Source: Nitrincola alkalilacustris (GTDB lineage Bacteria; Pseudomonadota; Gammaproteobacteria; Pseudomonadales; Balneatricaceae). Taken from it: a stretch of DNA of 64,000 nucleotides. Below, piece after piece: positions 9,544 through 17,795 of this stretch. Under the pieces are notes generated by a model. That model was not told the DNA's origin and did no database searches. It saw only the letters and a list, made by a program, of their open reading frames with translations. The stretch covers positions 186,001 to 250,000 of the forward strand of contig NZ_WBOM01000001.1 in NCBI RefSeq assembly GCF_008973755.1, written 5' to 3'. The stretch's first letter is position 1, and every line of letters begins with the position of its first letter. The position numbers were made by a program, and so were the translations under genes.

Positions 9544-10923
9544 ATGTCCATCAGCGTATTTGACCTATTTAAAATTGGCGTAGGGCCTTCCAGCTCTCAT
9601 ACGGTTGGTCCAATGCGTGCTGCCTATGATTTCATTGCCGAGCTGCGTGAGCGTCACCTGCTGGAGGCGGTCACCGGCGTGGAAGTGCGTCTGTATGGCT
9701 CGCTGTCGGCCACCGGTATCGGGCATGCCACCGATCTGGCGATCATCATGGGCCTGATGGGCGAACGCCCGGATGAGATAGATCCGACTGTTATCGTGCC
9801 ACGGGTCGAGACGCTGAAAGAGACGCAGACCCTGCAGCTTGATAACCGGCTGCCGATCGAGTTTGTCTGGGAGCGCGACATGCTGTTCCTGGAAGAAACC
9901 CTGCCACACCACCCCAACGCGATGCGCCTGACGGCACGGGGCAACAATGGCGAACTCTACAGCAACACCTATTACTCTGTCGGTGGTGGTTTTGTGGTCA
10001 CCGAAGCGGATGCCCAGGATGACAAGCTGGTGCTGCATAAATCGCCGCTGCCGTATGATTTCAATACCGCGGATGAGCTGTTGCGCCTGTGTAAACAGCA
10101 CAATTTCACCATCAGTGAACTGATGCTGGAAAATGAGAAGGTCTGGCGCTCGGAGGAGGAGATCCGCAGTGGCCTGTGTCGCATCTGGAAAGCGATGGCA
10201 GACTGTGTCGAAAGCGGCCTCAAGCATGATGGGATTCTACCCGGTGGATTGAAAGTCCGTCGACGTGCCGCTGCCTTTTTCAAACGTCTGGAAGCGGTCG
10301 AACAGAACAAGAGTGTCATCGCCAGCAACTTCTCGGTCATGGACTGGGTCAATGTCTATGCCCTGGCTGTGAATGAGGAGAACGCCGCCGGTGGGCGGAT
10401 GGTAACAGCACCGACAAATGGTGCAGCCGGTATCATCCCTGCAGTGCTTTTCTACTACATGAAGTTTGAGCCGACCGCTTCCGAGAAGCATGTTGTCGAC
10501 TTCCTGCTGGCGGCCGGTGCGGTAGGTATTCTGTGCAAGAAAAACGCCTCCATCTCCGGTGCCGAAGTGGGCTGTCAGGGTGAGGTGGGTTCTGCCTGTG
10601 CCATGGCGGCAGCCGGCCTGTGTGAAGTGCTGGGCGGTACGCCCGAACAGGTGGAAAACGCCGCCGAGATCGGCCTTGAGCACAACCTAGGTCTGACCTG
10701 TGATCCGGTTGGTGGCCTGGTACAGGTGCCCTGTATCGAGCGCAACGCGATTGCCTCAGTCAAGGCGATCAATGCGGCGCAGATGGCATTGCGCGGTGAT
10801 GGTGAGCACTTCATCTCGCTGGATAAGGTGATCCGCACCATGCGCGACACCGGCCGCGACATGCAGGACAAATACAAGGAAACCTCGAAAGGAGGATTGG
10901 CGGTTAACGCAATCGAGTGTTGA
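9544..10923 (+). CDS. sdaA: L-serine ammonia-lyase, iron-sulfur type
   Basis: This cytoplasmic enzyme deaminates L-serine to pyruvate and ammonia using a 4Fe-4S cluster. The N terminus shows the family signature [13 protein letters not shown], and cluster cysteines lie in the [14 protein letters not shown] and GLTCDPVGG regions. The final residue is Cys459; in characterised type 2 enzymes this C-terminal cysteine caps the iron-sulfur cluster in the empty active site. GAGGAAA precedes the ATG. Length is 459. It completes the route sarcosine, glycine, serine, pyruvate. The symbol sdaB would be equally defensible. Confidence 0.94.
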   Translation: MSISVFDLFKIGVGPSSSHTVGPMRAAYDFIAELRERHLLEAVTGVEVRLYGSLSATGIGHATDLAIIMGLMGERPDEIDPTVIVPRVETLKETQTLQLDNRLPIEFVWERDMLFLEETLPHHPNAMRLTARGNNGELYSNTYYSVGGGFVVTEADAQDDKLVLHKSPLPYDFNTADELLRLCKQHNFTISELMLENEKVWRSEEEIRSGLCRIWKAMADCVESGLKHDGILPGGLKVRRRAAAFFKRLEAVEQNKSVIASNFSVMDWVNVYALAVNEENAAGGRMVTAPTNGAAGIIPAVLFYYMKFEPTASEKHVVDFLLAAGAVGILCKKNASISGAEVGCQGEVGSACAMAAAGLCEVLGGTPEQVENAAEIGLEHNLGLTCDPVGGLVQVPCIERNAIASVKAINAAQMALRGDGEHFISLDKVIRTMRDTGRDMQDKYKETSKGGLAVNAIEC

Positions 10924-10934
10924 TCTGTTCTGTA

Positions 10935-10963
10935 CCCGGCTGCATATATTCCATGCAGTCGGG
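10935..10963 (+). terminator. Hairpin after sdaA
   Basis: CCCGGCTGCAT (10935-10945) pairs with ATGCAGTCGGG (10953-10963) with one wobble pair and a seven-base loop, 12 bases after the sdaA stop. There is no clear T-run, so termination strength is uncertain. Confidence 0.55.
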
Positions 10964-11145
10964 ACACCTGTCTGAGCGGCTTCAAGTCGCGCTGAATAGG
11001 CTCGATTAATCCCCTCACTATCAGTTCCAGAAGAGCCTTGCCATCCCCTGATGGTTATCTCCTGATACTGCTCACTCACCCAGTTGACCAGCATCGGCTA
11101 GACTGAAGCTTAATCACGCCATATCTCTGAGTGGGATAACACTTC

Positions 11146-11958
11146 ATGTCGAACGAACATATCTATGCTGATGCCTATCAGCCGAGTCAAATAGCGCAGC
11201 GGGTTGAGAGCATGGGGGTGGCGAAGGCGCAGGCCGATGCGTTGACGCTGCTGGTTCTGGCTGTGTTGGCGGGAGCTTTCATCTCGCTTGGGGCGCTGTT
11301 TTTTACTGTTGTAATTACGGGCTCTGAGCTGGGATTTGGCCTGACACGCTGGCTCGGTGGCCTGAGCTTCTGCCTGGGGCTGGTACTGGTGGTGATCGGC
11401 GGGGCAGAGCTGTTCACCGGTAACAATCTACTGGCAATGGCCTGGGCCAGCAGGCTGGTCAGTACGCGAGCTGTATTACGCAACTGGTGTATTGTTTATG
11501 CCGGCAATGTGATCGGTTGTCTTGGTACTGTGTTGCTGGTGATCTGGGCAGATATTGCTGGTCTCGGTCAGGGGGCTGTCGGTGAGACTGCGCTGAATAT
11601 TGCCCGCAGTAAGGCGGACCTATCGTTGAGTGAAGCTTTTGCCCGTGGTGTGCTGTGTAACACGTTGGTGTGCCTGGCCGTTTGGCTGGCGATGGGTGGC
11701 CGAAGTGTGACCGACAAGCTACTGGCCATTCTGCTGCCGATCAGTGCCTTTGTCGCACTGGGATTCGAGCACTCCATCGCGAACTGGTTTTTCCTGCCTT
11801 ACGGCATGCTGCTGGGTGGAACGGAGCTGGTGTCTCTCTCAGCGAGTCTGGCCAATCTGTTGGTGGTGACGCTGGGCAATATGGTGGGTGGTACACTGCT
11901 GGTGGCAGGTATCTACTGGTTGGCATATCTGCGTAATACACCACATGCGTCAGGGTAG
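11146..11958 (+). CDS. Formate/nitrite transporter (FNT) family channel
   Basis: Inner-membrane pentameric channel of the FocA/NirC family, 270 residues with about six membrane helices. Family marks visible are GGAELFTGN, the ARGVLCNTLVCLAVW helix and GFEHSIANWFFLP with the conserved central histidine. It sits 222 bases after sdaA and shares the strand with the formate-producing purU operon, which argues for formate export. Nitrite is an alternative because NarGHI, encoded 14 kb away, makes nitrite. Substrate choice between FocA and NirC cannot be settled from the sequence. Confidence 0.9.
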   Translation: MSNEHIYADAYQPSQIAQRVESMGVAKAQADALTLLVLAVLAGAFISLGALFFTVVITGSELGFGLTRWLGGLSFCLGLVLVVIGGAELFTGNNLLAMAWASRLVSTRAVLRNWCIVYAGNVIGCLGTVLLVIWADIAGLGQGAVGETALNIARSKADLSLSEAFARGVLCNTLVCLAVWLAMGGRSVTDKLLAILLPISAFVALGFEHSIANWFFLPYGMLLGGTELVSLSASLANLLVVTLGNMVGGTLLVAGIYWLAYLRNTPHASG

Positions 11959-12065
11959 GCTGGTTCGCACTGCCTTACGACGCTGGCTTGATGAAAGTCA
12001 AAAATCCCGGCTGATCTATCTGCTACTGTATCGCCTCTTCATATGATGAAAAGCAGAGGTGATAT

Positions 12066-13091
12066 ATGGAGCTGGTATGCCCCGCAGGGAATCTTCCGGC
12101 CCTGAAGCAGGCGGTGGATCAAGGTGCGGATGCGGTCTATTTCGGTTTCAAGGACGCCACCAATGCACGGCAGTTCATCGGTCTTAACTTCAACGAAGCC
12201 CGCGCGCGGGAGGGTATCGAGTATGCGCATCAGCGCGGTTGTCGTGTCTTCTGTGCCATCAATACTTATCCACAACCCGCGGGTTGGGAGAACTGGGCGG
12301 CAGCAGTGGATAAAGCGGCTGCTCTGGGTGTGGATGCGCTGATTCTGGCGGATATCGGCCTGCTGGATTATGCCGCCGAACGCCATCCAAAGATCGCCCG
12401 TCACTTGTCGGTGCAGGGTTCGGCGACCAGTCATGAGGCTCTGAGTTTCTATCAGCGTCAGTTTGGTATCCGCCGTGCGGTCCTGCCGCGGGTGCTCTCT
12501 ATCACTCAGGTTGAAGATCTGGCTCGACAGAGCCCGGTGGAGCTGGAGGTGTTCGCCTTCGGCAGCCTGTGCATCATGGCCGAAGGGCGCTGTTATCTCT
12601 CCTCCTATCTGACCGATGAATCCCCCAACACCTGCGGTGCCTGTTCACCCGCTAAGGCCGTGCGTTGGCAGGAGACTGATCAGGGGATGGAGTCACGCCT
12701 GAATGGTGTGCTGATCGATCGCTTTGCCGAGGGCGAAAAGGCCGGCTACCCAACGCTGTGTAAAGGGCGTTTCCGGGTGGAGGATCAGCTCTACCATGCG
12801 ATAGAGGAGCCGGTGAGCCTCAGTACGCTGGATCTGTTGCCGAAGCTGCAGGAGATCGGAATCAGTGCGGTCAAGATCGAGGGGCGTCAGCGCAGCCCGG
12901 CCTATGTGGAAAAGGTTACGCGGGTCTGGCGTCAGGCGCTGGATGCTTTGGGCCATAATACATTGGGCCATGATAAATTGGGCCAAGACACGACAACAAC
13001 GGGTGCTATGGCTCGCTGGCAGGCACAACTGGGGCAGTTGTCGGAAGGCAGTATGACAACGCTGGGTGCCTATCATCGCAAGTGGAAGTAA
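12066..13091 (+). CDS. ubiU: Oxygen-independent ubiquinone hydroxylation protein UbiU (U32 family)
   Basis: UbiU with UbiV forms an iron-sulfur complex needed for oxygen-independent hydroxylation in ubiquinone synthesis. It is a peptidase-U32 family protein of 341 residues. The cluster cysteines appear in SLCIMAEGRCYLSSY, NTCGACSP and YPTLCKGRF. AGAGGTGAT precedes the ATG. Near the C terminus three five-residue repeats (LGHNT, LGHDK, LGQDT) look like a local expansion. Its stop overlaps the region just before the ubiV ribosome binding site, so the two are an operon. Confidence 0.93.
   Translation: MELVCPAGNLPALKQAVDQGADAVYFGFKDATNARQFIGLNFNEARAREGIEYAHQRGCRVFCAINTYPQPAGWENWAAAVDKAAALGVDALILADIGLLDYAAERHPKIARHLSVQGSATSHEALSFYQRQFGIRRAVLPRVLSITQVEDLARQSPVELEVFAFGSLCIMAEGRCYLSSYLTDESPNTCGACSPAKAVRWQETDQGMESRLNGVLIDRFAEGEKAGYPTLCKGRFRVEDQLYHAIEEPVSLSTLDLLPKLQEIGISAVKIEGRQRSPAYVEKVTRVWRQALDALGHNTLGHDKLGQDTTTTGAMARWQAQLGQLSEGSMTTLGAYHRKWK
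12948..12992 (+). repeat. Three in-frame 15-base repeats near the ubiU 3' end
   Basis: Units starting at 12948, 12963 and 12978 share TTGGGCCA and encode LGHNT, LGHDK and LGQDT. The region lies after the conserved U32 core, so it is probably a tolerated tandem duplication in a linker. Confidence 0.75.
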
Positions 13092-13116
13092 TAATATTGT
13101 TAATGGAGGTGGCCGG

Positions 13117-14028
13117 ATGAAACTATCCCTTGGGCCGATACAGTATTTCTGGGCCGCAGAAGTGGTACGGGATTTTTATCGGCAGGTAGCCACCTGGCCG
13201 GTGGAGATCGTCTATCTCGGTGAAACCGTCTGTTCACGCCGGCGCGAGCTGAAACTGGATGACTGGCTGGAGATCGCAGGGTCGCTCAGTGATGCAGGCA
13301 AGCAGGTGGTGCTGTCGAGCCAGACACTGATTGAGTCGGAAGGCGATCTGCGCCATCTGCGAAGGCTCTGTGAGCAGGCGAGTCGTGATGGCGGCAACTG
13401 GTTGATCGAGGCCAATGATCAGAGTGCGCTGCAGCTGCTGAGTGAGCAGGCGGCGCCGTTTGTGACGGGGCCGTCGGTGAATATCTATAATGCACGCACG
13501 CTGGCACTGCTGCACAAGCTGGGATTGCAGCGATGGTGTCTGCCGGTGGAGCTGTCCCGTCATACACTGGAGGCGATGCAGGCCAGCATTGCGGAGCAGG
13601 TGCTGGCGCTGGAAACCGAGGTGTTTGCCTATGGACATCTGCCGCTGGCCTGGTCGGCGCGTTGCTTTACGGCGCGCTATCATGATCTGCCCAAGGATCG
13701 CTGTGAGTTTGTCTGTCAGCGTTATCCTGAGGGTCTGATGATGAGTTCGCAGGAGTCACAGGAGCTGTTTGTGTTGAATGGCATCCAGACGCTGTCGGGA
13801 GCCTGCTATGATCTGGCGGACCAACTGTCACTGATGCAGCAGCTGCAGGTAGCCGTTGTGCGCCTGAGTCCGCAGATCTGCGGCATGGATGAGGTGGTGG
13901 CGCGTTTTGATCGGCTCAGACGTGGGCAGCAGGCTCCTTCTGATCAGATCCGGCTCAGAGATCTTCAGACCTGCAATGGCTACTGGTTTGGCAAGCCGGG
14001 AATGGATCGACTCGCCACTGATGGCTGA
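13117..14028 (+). CDS. ubiV: Oxygen-independent ubiquinone hydroxylation protein UbiV (U32 family)
   Basis: Partner of UbiU in anaerobic ubiquinone synthesis, 303 residues. The opening MKLSLGPIQYFW and the YLGETVCSRR block are typical. Four-cluster cysteines are seen in SARCFTARY, DRCEFVC and SGACYDL, separated as in the family. GGAGGT (13105-13110) sits six bases before this ATG, so I reject the in-frame ATG at 13066 inside ubiU. It is followed by a structured intergenic repeat and then the convergent ubiT. Confidence 0.93.
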   Translation: MKLSLGPIQYFWAAEVVRDFYRQVATWPVEIVYLGETVCSRRRELKLDDWLEIAGSLSDAGKQVVLSSQTLIESEGDLRHLRRLCEQASRDGGNWLIEANDQSALQLLSEQAAPFVTGPSVNIYNARTLALLHKLGLQRWCLPVELSRHTLEAMQASIAEQVLALETEVFAYGHLPLAWSARCFTARYHDLPKDRCEFVCQRYPEGLMMSSQESQELFVLNGIQTLSGACYDLADQLSLMQQLQVAVVRLSPQICGMDEVVARFDRLRRGQQAPSDQIRLRDLQTCNGYWFGKPGMDRLATDG

Positions 14029-14071
14029 TACAAAGACTTTACCTCAAGTTTCGGGGCTCGTGTCCAAGCTA

Positions 14072-14184
14072 GTGTCAGGTGCTGGGGGTGACTATCCGGG
14101 GGAGTCCGCAACAGGGATGTTGCGGTCTAGGCCCCATGGACGGGTTTACGCCGACCCCGGATAGGAACACCCGGTGCCTGACAC
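14072..14184 (+). repeat. Structured intergenic repeat, copy 1 (between ubiV and ubiT)
   Basis: Nested inverted repeats: GTGTCAGG (14072-14079) with CCTGACAC (14177-14184), CTATCCGGGG (14092-14101) with CCCCGGATAG (14155-14164), and an inner hairpin CCGCAAC (14106-14112) with GTTGCGG (14119-14125) around the loop AGGGAT. After the inner hairpin comes an ATGGACGGGTTTACG segment. The same architecture and loop occur in reverse orientation at 17685-17778. Both copies lie between convergent genes, which suggests a mobile REP-like element serving as a two-way terminator. Confidence 0.8.
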
Positions 14185-14198
14185 GGGCTAGTGGCATG

Positions 14199-14732
14199 TC
14201 AGGCGACCGCTCTGCCCGAGTGGCTCGCCGTGCTGCGAAAAGGCTTCAATGTCGCCAGCCGAGTGCGGTAAAGATGCTCCATGCGTAGCAGCAGCTTGCC
14301 GACAGGACTTTTATCCACCGACCACTCGATACTATCGAGTAGATTCTTGACGCCAAGCCCAAGCTCGGTGTCACCCTCGACCTGTATCCGACGCTGAAAA
14401 AACAAGCCGTCGGCATCCTCCTCCTTTCTTGCCAGTGTCATAAAGGCGGCCATATCACCCAGAATAGTGGCTTCGCCGGGTTGATCGACCAGGCGCAGTT
14501 GGTTATTGACAAGGGTAAAGGTCAACTCCAGTTCGATATCACGCAGCTTCAGGCTGATATAGCGCCCCTCCAGCAACTCAAAATCGCCTGCCTCCAGATA
14601 TTCGGTAAAGATCAGATTGAACTGCGGCTCCAGCAATTTACGTTTCAGCATCAGCGGCATATGCCGGTTGAACTGATGTGACAGTGCGCGGGGTGTTGGC
14701 AGCAGTTTCAGTGGTGACAGGGGCAGGGACAT
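14199..14732 (-). CDS. ubiT: Anaerobic ubiquinone accessory protein UbiT (SCP2 domain)
   Basis: UbiT is a lipid-binding SCP2-fold protein required for oxygen-independent ubiquinone synthesis together with UbiU and UbiV, and probably holds prenylated intermediates. It has 177 residues; the SCP2 domain covers about residues 40-140 (RYISLKLRDIELELTF through NLLDSIEWSVDKSPVG). It is convergent with ubiV and divergent from nrdD, with a candidate FNR site in the shared upstream region. This clustering of ubiTUV with anaerobic genes is the basis for choosing UbiT over a generic SCP2 protein. Confidence 0.88.
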   Translation of the reverse strand: MSLPLSPLKLLPTPRALSHQFNRHMPLMLKRKLLEPQFNLIFTEYLEAGDFELLEGRYISLKLRDIELELTFTLVNNQLRLVDQPGEATILGDMAAFMTLARKEEDADGLFFQRRIQVEGDTELGLGVKNLLDSIEWSVDKSPVGKLLLRMEHLYRTRLATLKPFRSTASHSGRAVA

Positions 14733-14799
14733 CAGAGGGGTATCTCCAGATTAAGCAAGGACGTTGGGGTTAGTTTAGTCGCTTGTGATCTTCTCAAAC

Positions 14800-14813
14800 A
14801 TGACATTAATCAA
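14800..14813. promoter_or_regulatory. Candidate FNR/ANR site between ubiT and nrdD
   Basis: ATGACATTAATCAA resembles the TTGAT-N4-ATCAA consensus, with a perfect right half and a TGA core in the left half. It lies between two divergent genes needed only without oxygen. The match is imperfect, so confidence is limited. Confidence 0.4.
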
Positions 14814-14843
14814 GGTTTATTCTGTTTGACGCTATATGATTAA

Positions 14844-14890
14844 ACACAACATATAGTGTTTATATGCTCATTAAATTCAACATATGGTAT
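14844..14890 (+). promoter_or_regulatory. Tandem NrdR boxes upstream of nrdD
   Basis: Two 16-base boxes, ACACAACATATAGTGT (14844-14859) and ATTCAACATATGGTAT (14875-14890), have start positions 31 bases apart. That is the three-turn spacing known for NrdR repressor sites at ribonucleotide reductase promoters. The second box ends four bases before the proposed nrdD start codon. Confidence 0.8.
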
Positions 14891-14894
14891 TTAT

Positions 14895-16691
14895 ATGAGA
14901 ATCGAACAGAAGGAAGGGGTAGCTGCCAGTCAGGTGGATGTTCGCCACACGATTGAGGAGTATCTGCAGCGGCAGGACTGGCGTATTAATGCCAACGCTA
15001 ATCAGGGCTACTCGCTGGGCGGCATGGTGCTGAATGTGGCTGGCAAGGTGATTGCTAACTACTGGCTGGATCAGGTCTATGATCAGGAGATCGGTCAGGC
15101 GCATCGTAACGCTGATCTGCATATTCATGATCTGGATATGCTGTCGGGTTACTGCGCTGGCTGGTCCTTGCGGCAGTTGCTGTTTGAAGGTTTCAACGGC
15201 GTGCCGGGTCGGGCAGAGAGTACCGCGCCGAAGCATCTTTCCAGTGCGCTGGGGCAGATGGTCAACTTTCTCGGTACGCTGCAGAATGAGTGGGCCGGGG
15301 CGCAGGCGTTCAGCTCCTTTGATACTTATCTGGCACCCTATGTACGCGCCGATCGCTTGAGCTATACCCAGGTGCGCCAACTGATTCAGGAGTTTATCTA
15401 CAACCTGAATGTGCCATCGCGCTGGGGTACCCAGACTCCCTTCACCAACCTGACCTTTGACTGGGTCTGCCCGGCCGATCTGGCGGAGCAGGTGCCGGTG
15501 ATCGCCGGGGTTGAGCAGCCCTATACCTATGGCGATCTGCAGGTGGAGATGGATCTGATCAACCGTGCCTATCTGGAGGTGATGCGTGACGGCGATGCCT
15601 GCGGTCGCATCTTCACCTTCCCGATTCCGACCTACAACATCACACCGGAGTTTGACTGGGATTCACCCAATACCGATCTGCTGTTCGAACTCACCGCGAA
15701 ATACGGTTTGCCCTATTTTCAGAACTTTCTCAACTCTGATCTCAAGCCACATATGGTGCGCTCCATGTGCTGTCGCCTGCAACTGGATGTGCGTGAGTTG
15801 CTCAAGCGTGGCAATGGTCTGTTCGGCTCGGCGGAGCAGACCGGCTCCATCGGTGTGGTGACGATCAACTGCGCGCGGCTGGGTTATCTCTACAAGGGCG
15901 ATTGGCCGGCATTGATCGCGGCACTGGATCGCTTGATGGGTCTGGCACGTGACAGTCTGGAGGTAAAACGGCGCTGCGTGCAGCAGTGGATGGATGACGG
16001 GCTGTATCCCTACACCAAGCGTTACCTCGGCACGTTGCGCAACCATTTCTCCACGATCGGTGTGAACGGCATCAATGAGATGCTGCGCAACTTCAGTAAC
16101 AGCAACAACAGCGACGACCAACTGAACATTGCTCAGGGTGAGGGACATAAGCTGGCGCTGGCACTGCTGGATCATATCCGTGAGCAGATGCAGCAGTTTC
16201 AGGCGCAGACAGGTCATCTGTATAACCTCGAAGCCACACCCGCTGAAGGCACCACCTATCGATTTGCCAAAGAGGACCGGCAACGCTTTGCCGATATCCT
16301 GCAGGCGGGCACGCCGGAAAAACCCTACTACACCAACTCCAGCCAGTTGCCGGCTGGACATACCGATGATCCCTTCGAGGCACTGAGTCTGCAGGATGAG
16401 CTGCAAAGCAGATACACCGGCGGCACAGTGCTGCATCTATATATGCGTGAGCGGGTATCCAGCCCCGCCGCCTGCAAGCATCTGGTCAAGGCATCTCTGA
16501 GCCGCTTCCGTCTGCCTTATCTGACGGTCACACCAACCTTCTCCATCTGCCCGGTACACGGCTATCTGGCGGGAGAACATGAGTTCTGTCCGAAGTGCGA
16601 TGACGAGTTGCTACGTGAGAAAAGGTTGGGAGAGAAAAGAAAGCAGATCCATTCATTGAATGAAACGGTCACAACGACCACACAACCCTGA
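14895..16691 (+). CDS. nrdD: Class III ribonucleotide reductase catalytic chain, lacking the glycyl radical domain
   Basis: Large chain of the anaerobic ribonucleoside-triphosphate reductase, 598 residues from this start. There is no N-terminal ATP cone; the catalytic barrel begins by about residue 25. Active-site regions such as RSMCCRLQ and SIGVVTINCARLGY and the zinc-binding end (CPVHGYLAGEHEFCPKC) are present. The chain then stops without the C-terminal RVxGY glycyl radical loop, which is encoded by the next gene in another frame. No Shine-Dalgarno sequence is visible before the ATG because a NrdR box abuts it, so the start is uncertain and the message may be nearly leaderless. Confidence 0.9.
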   Translation: MRIEQKEGVAASQVDVRHTIEEYLQRQDWRINANANQGYSLGGMVLNVAGKVIANYWLDQVYDQEIGQAHRNADLHIHDLDMLSGYCAGWSLRQLLFEGFNGVPGRAESTAPKHLSSALGQMVNFLGTLQNEWAGAQAFSSFDTYLAPYVRADRLSYTQVRQLIQEFIYNLNVPSRWGTQTPFTNLTFDWVCPADLAEQVPVIAGVEQPYTYGDLQVEMDLINRAYLEVMRDGDACGRIFTFPIPTYNITPEFDWDSPNTDLLFELTAKYGLPYFQNFLNSDLKPHMVRSMCCRLQLDVRELLKRGNGLFGSAEQTGSIGVVTINCARLGYLYKGDWPALIAALDRLMGLARDSLEVKRRCVQQWMDDGLYPYTKRYLGTLRNHFSTIGVNGINEMLRNFSNSNNSDDQLNIAQGEGHKLALALLDHIREQMQQFQAQTGHLYNLEATPAEGTTYRFAKEDRQRFADILQAGTPEKPYYTNSSQLPAGHTDDPFEALSLQDELQSRYTGGTVLHLYMRERVSSPAACKHLVKASLSRFRLPYLTVTPTFSICPVHGYLAGEHEFCPKCDDELLREKRLGEKRKQIHSLNETVTTTTQP

Positions 16692-16701
16692 GGAATCTAT
16701 C

Positions 16702-16893
16702 ATGAATAACATAATTGCCATGAACACTGAGACAACCCTGACACCTGTCACCCTGAATGATAACGAGCGCCAGCGCTGTGAGGTCTGGACACGGGTGATG
16801 GGCTATCACCGTCCCGTCAGTCAGTTCAATCCCGGCAAACAGTCTGAGCATAGTGAGCGTCGCCACTTCTCAGAGCACAGCCTGAGTCACTGA
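16702..16893 (+). CDS. Separate glycyl radical domain of class III ribonucleotide reductase
   Basis: A 63-residue protein that matches only the C-terminal tail of NrdD: CEVWTRVMGYHRPVSQFN holds the RVxGY loop, with Gly34 the predicted radical site, followed by GKQSEHSERRHF. It starts 10 bases after the nrdD stop with its own GAGGAA ribosome binding site, in a different frame. About 20 low-complexity N-terminal residues (TETTLTPVTLND) could be a tether. I infer that it docks into the NrdD barrel in trans and is activated by NrdG. A frameshift in a once single gene is possible but unlikely, because stop, ribosome site and start are well formed. Confidence 0.85.
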   Translation: MNNIIAMNTETTLTPVTLNDNERQRCEVWTRVMGYHRPVSQFNPGKQSEHSERRHFSEHSLSH

Positions 16894-16927
16894 ACCTATC
16901 TGACTTGAACAGAAGAGGAGCAACGGT

Positions 16928-17650
16928 ATGTTTACCAGAGCGGCAGATCATCTGGCAATTGCTGGCGTAACACCCATCAGCACATTGGATTATCCCGATC
17001 ATCTGTCCTGTGTGATCTTCACCCAGGGCTGTCCGATGCGGTGTGGCTATTGCCATAATCCGCAGATGATCAGCCGACAACAGGCACCCGATGCTCCGCG
17101 CTGGTCGGATCTGCGCGTTTTTCTTGAAGAGCGTGCAGGTCTGCTTCAGGCCGTGGTGTTCAGTGGTGGTGAGCCCACATTGCAAAGCGCTTTGCTGGCG
17201 GCAGTCAGAGAGGCGTTTGCTCTGGGCTATAAAATCGCATTGCATACTTCAGGAGTGTATCCCCAGCGGCTTAAACCCTTGCTGCCCTATCTGAGCTGGG
17301 TCGGAATGGATATCAAGGCACTGCCTGAGGATTACGATCAGGTGTGTGGGCGGCGGGGGCTTTATCAGGGGGTTGAGCAAAGCCTCGAACTGCTGCTGCA
17401 GTCAAAGGTGGCTCAGGAGGTCAGAATCACCCTGCATCCCAACGACTTCAATCTGGCAAAGCTGGCGCTGTTGCTGGAGCAGTTGCAGGAGATGGGCGTC
17501 AGACATTGCGCCATTCAACTGGCCAGAGGCGGGCAGTGTCTTGATCCCGCCTATCGTGAGTTATCCAATCCATTCGATCCTGAGCAGCTACAGACGCTGA
17601 TCAATCATCTCTGTGTGGGCTTTTCCAGGCTTGAGCTGCGTAATATCTGA
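16928..17650 (+). CDS. nrdG: Anaerobic ribonucleotide reductase activating protein (radical SAM)
   Basis: The activase installs the glycyl radical using S-adenosylmethionine and a 4Fe-4S cluster. The C-x3-C-x2-C motif is at C35, C39 and C42 (GCPMRCGYC), and the SAM-binding GGEPTLQ follows. At 240 residues it belongs to the longer NrdG2-like subgroup. AGAGGAGCAACGG precedes the ATG. It is third in the nrdD, radical-domain, nrdG operon, 34 bases after the small gene, so its substrate is probably the 63-residue protein bound to NrdD. Confidence 0.93.
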   Translation: MFTRAADHLAIAGVTPISTLDYPDHLSCVIFTQGCPMRCGYCHNPQMISRQQAPDAPRWSDLRVFLEERAGLLQAVVFSGGEPTLQSALLAAVREAFALGYKIALHTSGVYPQRLKPLLPYLSWVGMDIKALPEDYDQVCGRRGLYQGVEQSLELLLQSKVAQEVRITLHPNDFNLAKLALLLEQLQEMGVRHCAIQLARGGQCLDPAYRELSNPFDPEQLQTLINHLCVGFSRLELRNI

Positions 17651-17684
17651 GTCATGTCATAGCCGCCTTTTTACAACTGGCTAG

Positions 17685-17778
17685 ATCCCAGAGGTCTTGG
17701 GTGAGACGCCGTGGATACATCCTTGTAGGCTTAAATGCCGCATCCCTGCGGCATATACTCATCCAAGACCTCCGGGAT
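17685..17778 (-). repeat. Structured intergenic repeat, copy 2 (between nrdG and narK1)
   Basis: An outer stem joins GAGGTCTTGG (17691-17700) to CCAAGACCTC (17763-17772), extended by ATCCC/GGGAT on one side and by five pairs on the other. The inner hairpin ATGCCGC (17735-17741) with GCGGCAT (17748-17754) has, on the minus strand, the same AGGGAT loop as the copy at 14072-14184. The minus strand also carries the following AAGGATGTATCCACGGCG segment. It sits between convergent genes like copy 1. Confidence 0.8.
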
Positions 17779-17795
17779 ACTTCTGAGTCACGGCC

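Noticed and set aside
11146-11958. Naming the FNT gene focA or nirC
   Set aside because: Substrate within this family cannot be read from the sequence by eye, and both formate and nitrite are plausible here.
16660-16701. Earlier in-frame ATG at 16660 as the start of the glycyl radical gene
   Set aside because: It lies inside nrdD, and the ATG at 16702 has a better ribosome site just after the nrdD stop.
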